DNA of 64,000 bases from Trematomus loennbergii (lineage: Eukaryota; Chordata; Actinopteri; Perciformes; Nototheniidae). The first letter of the stretch is position 1, and each line of letters opens with the position of its first letter. The stretch covers positions 17,086,001-17,150,000 of the forward strand of contig JAAOOA010000026.1 in NCBI GenBank assembly GCA_012861695.1, given 5' to 3'. A program made the position numbers and the translations under genes. The notes below the pieces were generated by a model. That model was not told where the DNA came from. It did not search any database and saw nothing but the letters and a program-made list of their open reading frames with translations. Below, piece by piece: positions 60,549 to 64,000 of this stretch.

Positions 60549-63500
60549 CCACTCTTTGGCCTAAATAATATCTTTAAAACAAAAAATCTGACAAGCGGTA
60601 AGGCATAGGTACAAGAACATGGATGGGCAAAACCATTGTCATCTTAAGACTAGGGCAGAAAGTCACTAACAGGTCGCAGAAAGAAGGCTTCAACAACCTG
60701 GTGCCTTGACCTGAGGACTGGCTTGTTTACAGGTGATCTCTCAGGGCAGGGAGCAACACCTGTGGGACGTACACAGAGCAGCGCCCCTAGAGAGCGATGT
60801 TGGACTGGTATGAATCTGTGTGTGGACTCACAGTATGCCCCATGGGATGAAGAGTAACAGCTGTCTGCCTGAGAGAATCCATTTGACCCACTTTGGAACA
60901 ACATAATAACCGTTACCATTGCCATTTAACAGCTGACTTTTTGAAACTATATCCCAGCTTTTGCTCATGTTGGAAAAAAGAGAAACAAGTAGCTGTCTTT
61001 GTGACGTTAAGACAAGTTTGACAACAGAACTGTAGCGTCACGGTCTAAATCCGGGCGAGGCAGACTATGATGCCCATTCCTGTCAGTCTTTTTCTTTGCA
61101 GTCTACTAACGCAACATGACAGTGAAGTGAAAAAGTAGGACTTGGTTTTGGATTTATATAACGTTTGTCTGGTTGTTTTCAGGGTTTGAGGGAGGAGATG
61201 CGCGTCGGGGCTGACAGTCAAAAGATTTGAAAGTAAAGAGATAAAGAAGGGAAAGATTGAGAGCGCTGGAGGGATGTTTTTTTTTTTAAGTATCTTTGAA
61301 GTTCTGTTATTATGAAATTGACTGTGTAGAGATTGCAAACAAATAAAAGAGTAATATGGTTATAAATCTCAGAAGAATCGAGTACAGTAACTCTTACTTT
61401 AGTTTGACATTTTATCTGACCCTTTACATTAAGTTAAAGCTATGTTACTTTTTCTAAGGACTAGCCATTGTGGTTACATTTAAATGCTAAAACATATTTT
61501 AATAGTACAACAAAGTAGAGTCAGACTGTAATGTCTTTTAATAAATGTATTAACTGACTTCTTTCAAACCTTACATTGCTTTTCTTTGAACTTATGAGAT
61601 GTATTATATTTGATGCAGTGGTGCCAATCCTTTCTGCCTGGCTTAAGCATCTACAAAGCAGTTGTCAAGGAGAGCCGCTGTGATGACCCTTTGAGTAATG
61701 CGTGCTACATACTGTAGGGCAAAGGCTTGTATGGTAATATTCTCTCTGCTGCCATCATATTGCGAGCACTATCTGTTCCTACAGAGGTGATTTTGTCCAA
61801 TATCTCCCTCTCCTGTGCAACTTAAGCTATGCAAGCTAACGATTGCAGTTCCCATTTGTCATGGATCAGGTGTGCCGTAACACAAGTAGTTATGGTTCTT
61901 ACACGTGTATAGTGGTCTCCGTAATTGTTAGCCTTTTCACTGCCATACAATATATTATAAAAATCTGCGCTGGAATTACGAGAGGCAGTTGTGGTCAAAC
62001 TTGGTAATGTGATATGTTTGCGTTAACGTTGGCAGCCCTTAAATGCAACTTTGGGGCAGCGTAACATACTGAATACTCCAAGTGAAACAAGACCACCTAC
62101 AAAGTTGATGAGGGATGTGTTAGCAAACAGTTGGATCAGTATTTAGCCTACACATATGCCCAAATGTGCTGTCGGCTAGCATAGATTTTGGTTTTGTGAG
62201 TTATTTTTTCTAAAACTGGATCCCTGCTGATTCCTGCTGTGGCTGAAAGCGAGGTGGCTGATAGAGAAGAATATAAAGTTGTGAACAAAACATATACATA
62301 TGCGAGATCCTAAACTGTAAATCTCCATAGAGTTGAGGGAATATGTAACACCTTTAACACCACAGGCAGTCATGTGATCCAGTTTAATTGGGAACATGTA
62401 GATTCAAGGTTTGAAGAAATATAAATGGAGATTTTGCTTTGTTAGTGTCCTGTAAGTAATTGATTTATAAATGGTGGCAGCAGGAAATTCTTGTTCTCTC
62501 CTCCCAAGTAATATACTTTTCCAGAAGTCACCGAGTAATGTAGCGTGGTAAAACTCAACAGAGGTGGATAGCTGCACCAAATGTCCTGCCTGAATAGGCT
62601 GAATAGATGTGAATTGCACCCGTTGAGGGAGAGGGATAATGGCATGCTGCAGTAACTTTGTATAACCGTTTTTACGACGGTCGGTCTCGTCAGTCTGCCC
62701 TTCACACTGCTAATGCAGCATGACGCCAGCATGGGAGGGAATATAATGAAGCCACAAGTTATGCTTTACAGAGAAAGGGACACTTGTGCAGGTGTTAAAC
62801 TGTCACAGAGAAGCCAGCTCATAAAGAAGTCACAATGGCTTACGGCCTGCAGGGTTTTCACTGCACCTCTACTTTTTTGTATGTTCTTATTGTTAGTAGC
62901 GCACTCAGATATTTCACTTTAGTAAAGGACCAAAGGTTAGAAGATTGAACAGCATCTACATTATAGCAAAGCTCTGTTATTCAAAGCAGCGGTCTAATAT
63001 GAAGAAATAACGGACTGTAGAATGATGTGATTGACCAATCAGAACATTGTTATGTTGTGTGCTAATCATTTTCTTTTTTTAATTAGTGCATATAGTGTCA
63101 TGATATCATATTTTCACAGATTATCATAACCCCTTAGAATTCAAGATAAAGATTTTATCTGTATATAAATAGAACATTAGTCCGTCTCCCCTGGTGCAGT
63201 ATTTTGTTCGACTAAGAATCATGTTTTTGTTGGCTTATAGTGAGCCCTTAAATATTTGTTTTTCTCAATACTTACAGCATTTTATTACTGAAGTGCTGAA
63301 GTAACATTTTAAACCTATAAACCACTTGAGTCTAGGTAAAAGTACTTACTATGCAGAATAATATATATTATTGTCACTACTAATCACTAATATTGCAGCT
63401 AGTAATGGTGGGACTCCTTCTATATAAAAACTCGCAGGTAGATTAATCCATAGTAATACATCGTACTTTTTAAGTTTATTATTTTATAATACTAATCTGA

Positions 63501-64000
63501 AAAGTAAGTAGTTAGTAAAGTGAACATAACACAATTTTTGTGAAAGTACCATATACTGTATGCCTTCAAAATGTAATGGAGTAGATGTACACCAGTTCAA
63601 AATGGAAGTACTCACATAAAGCAGGAGCTCCTCAAGATTGTACTTAAGTGAAGCACTTGACTAATGAATGTTCAGACCTGACTGAGCAGAGAGTAAGGCT
63701 GAACACGCTGAAATTGCTTGTCTCTCGTGGCCTATTTTGGTAATTTGCCACCGCCTGATGACTCTCATCATGTCTAATGGCTCACTGCTTGTTTACAACT
63801 TTTTTGATGATTTATAATGTGGAGAAGTAGAGGGAGGCAAAGTGAGTGATAGAGAGAACATTTAGTTTTGTAAGGATCTAGAAGAGAGTGGGATTGGGAT
63901 GAATGTAGGAGTAAATAAATGATTCAAGAACACGTTAATGTACAAATTTCGCCTTAGTGATTTAGTATGAAACGCTTTGATGTTTTAAAAAATGCAAAAT

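Larger units (their letters stand above)
56054..64000 (+). other. plppr1 intron 2 (part), right edge of window
   Basis: At least 7.9 kb of intron. It holds a full family-B TTAA MITE, a hAT MITE with a perfect target duplication, an X-box-like motif, a (CATC)n tract, a pyrimidine tract and a tRNA-like SINE. From about 60.6 to 64.0 kb I see AT-rich sequence with no gene or repeat I can name. Confidence 0.6.

Overview
This is a vertebrate nuclear window, almost certainly from a ray-finned (teleost) fish. The evidence is long CA/GT microsatellites every few kilobases, spliceosomal exons separated by multi-kilobase introns, tRNA-derived SINEs with a tail typical of teleost repeats, LINE 3' ends, and many short non-autonomous DNA transposons. 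Less than 2% is recognisably coding. No prokaryotic, phage or CRISPR feature is present, and nearly all long open frames are by-products of microsatellites or repeats.

Layout. (1) 1-19.6 kb, minus strand: the 5' part of a paralemmin gene, best read as palm2. Coding exon 1 (19300-19343) and exon 2 (5721-5772) join in phase, and the gene runs off the left edge. (2) 10.6-13.7 kb, minus strand, nested in palm2 intron 1: a second small multi-exon gene or pseudogene. It has phase-compatible exons, an acidic middle exon, a C-terminal exon cut short by a 64-bp minisatellite, and a recent ~0.6 kb duplication of one of its exons. (3) 19.6-42.4 kb: intergenic DNA with two minisatellites, a divergent pair of CTCF-like sites near 23.3-23.7 kb, transposon and LINE/SINE fragments, and possible conserved non-coding islands. 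(4) 42.4-64 kb, plus strand: a CpG-rich promoter and likely non-coding exon 1, then the first coding exon of plppr1 (55994-56053). The gene runs off the right edge.

How it fits together. Paralemmins act on neuronal membranes and PLPPR proteins are neuronal multi-pass membrane proteins. In human the two families are linked at three places (PALM/PLPPR3, PALM2/PLPPR1, PALMD/PLPPR4-5), so a divergent palm2/plppr1 pair fits an ancient paralogous block. The CTCF-like pair lies between the two promoters.

The remaining sequence is a layered record of mobile elements: two TTAA-flanked MITE families (three and two copies), a hAT MITE with a perfect 8-bp target duplication, a relic of a BED-finger hAT transposase, a tandem/inverted MITE pair, a further TIR element, two copies of one SINE in opposite orientations, and two LINE 3' ends. 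Nothing seen amounts to a wholly new biological system. The best leads are the nested gene, the CTCF-like boundary, the intron-spanning uORF of plppr1 and the unnamed MITE families.
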